A stretch of 32,683 nucleotides of DNA from an uncultured Solirubrobacteraceae bacterium. GTDB taxonomy: Bacteria; Actinomycetota; Thermoleophilia; Solirubrobacterales; Solirubrobacteraceae. The notes beneath the pieces are model-generated. The model was not told the origin of the DNA. It saw only the letters and a program-made list of their open reading frames with translations, and did no database searches. The stretch spans positions 1 to 32,683 of the forward strand of contig CATPBV010000089.1 in the NCBI GenBank assembly GCA_955652345.1. The letters are read 5' to 3'. Shown one piece after another: positions 32,425 through 32,683 of this stretch; within the stretch, counting starts at the first letter, position 1, and every line of letters begins with the position of its first letter. The position numbers were made by a program, and so were the translations under genes.

Positions 32425-32493
32425 ATAGCCTCGCGCACCGGTCGGGCGAGGCTGGCTGAGAAACGGCAACCCCGCTTAGAATCGCATGCGTTC

Positions 32494-32577
32494 GCGGGCG
32501 TGGCGAAACTGGCAGACGCGTCAGGTTTAGGTCCTGGTGGGCTAACGCCCTTGGGGGTTCGAGTCCCTCCGCCCGCA
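32494..32577 (+). tRNA. tRNA-Leu (anticodon TAG)
   Basis: This is an 84-base type II tRNA. The acceptor stem GCGGGCG pairs with CGCCCGC. The anticodon stem TCAGG/CCTGG (one G-U pair) holds TAG at 32528-32530, reading CUA and other CUN codons. The variable arm TGGGCTAACGCCC and the T arm GGGGG-TTCGAGT-CCCTC follow. ACT after the acceptor shows CCA is not encoded. TAGAAT lies 11 bases before it. Confidence 0.95.
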
Positions 32578-32638
32578 CTAGCGCTTTGGCCCCACGATCC
32601 GTTCGAGTATCGCAACGCTGTCGCGATGCGCTACTGAC

Positions 32639-32683
32639 ATGTTCCGGTGGTTCGACTGGGTAACCCGTATGCCGAGCAGCTCG
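32639..32683 (+). CDS. Possible start of a gene cut by the window end
   Basis: An ATG at 32639 opens a frame MFRWFDWVTRMPSSS that runs off the window without a stop. Fifteen codons are too few to name a family. The stretch from the tRNA end (32577) to here holds nothing else I can identify. The start is a guess from position and an open frame only. Confidence 0.3.
   Translation, partial: MFRWFDWVTRMPSSS

Noticed and set aside
1..32683. CRISPR arrays, insertion sequences, phage or toxin-antitoxin genes
   Set aside because: I found no repeat-spacer pattern, transposase, integrase or matching terminal repeats on either strand; the window looks like stable chromosome.

Overview
The window is a GC-rich, gene-dense bacterial chromosome segment with short intergenic gaps, many GTG starts and overlapping stop/start codons. 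Three things together point to Actinomycetota: a fused CofG/CofH FO synthase with a full set of F420 genes, an InhA-type enoyl reductase with an AccD6-type carboxyltransferase in a type II fatty acid cluster, and a Rv2191-type exonuclease/GIY-YIG fusion. My best guess is a Thermoleophilia-like lineage (Solirubrobacterales or Gaiellales). That placement is inference; the window has no rRNA or other marker that settles it. I saw no mobile elements, CRISPR arrays or phage genes, and no gene-free stretch longer than about 120 bases.

Layout. (1) 1-5648: small secreted, lipoprotein and unknown genes, a DNA exonuclease/GIY-YIG nuclease fusion that converges on and overlaps a YgfZ-type folate-binding protein gene, two small unknown genes, and an orphan NMT1/THI5-like substrate-binding lipoprotein. 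(2) 5690-9629: FO synthase (fbiC) coupled to a GAF histidine kinase and a NarL-type response regulator. (3) 9660-16831: a flavodoxin-like reductase, an unusual Rieske-ThDP enzyme fusion, a Kef-type antiporter, an unknown protein, two short-chain dehydrogenases and a glyoxalase-fold protein. (4) 16918-23233: seven closely packed genes, fabD-fabH-fabG-acpP-fabF-accD-fabI, for type II fatty acid synthesis. (5) 23259-27208: an EamA transporter whose reading frame runs 357 bases into the opposite-strand F420 operon fno-cofD-cofC-cofE. (6) 27238-31688: a polysaccharide deacetylase, then HMG-CoA lyase with an acyl-CoA carboxyltransferase (leucine-degradation type), then an inositol monophosphatase-family protein. 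(7) 31737-end: two tRNA-Leu genes flanking a small membrane protein gene, and a possible gene start at the very end.

How it fits together. FbiC makes the FO chromophore, CofC and CofD add the phospholactyl-type linker, CofE adds glutamates, and Fno links F420 to NADP. This covers nearly the whole pathway from two loci about 16 kb apart. The fab cluster holds malonyl-CoA supply (carboxyltransferase part), initiation, elongation, both reductions and the carrier protein, but no dehydratase. Several genes have a TAnnnT hexamer 5-8 bases before the start codon, a layout that fits leaderless transcripts. The least usual items are the Rieske-ThDP fusion, the very long antisense overlap of the EamA gene with cofE, and two genes whose best start looks like an ATC codon.
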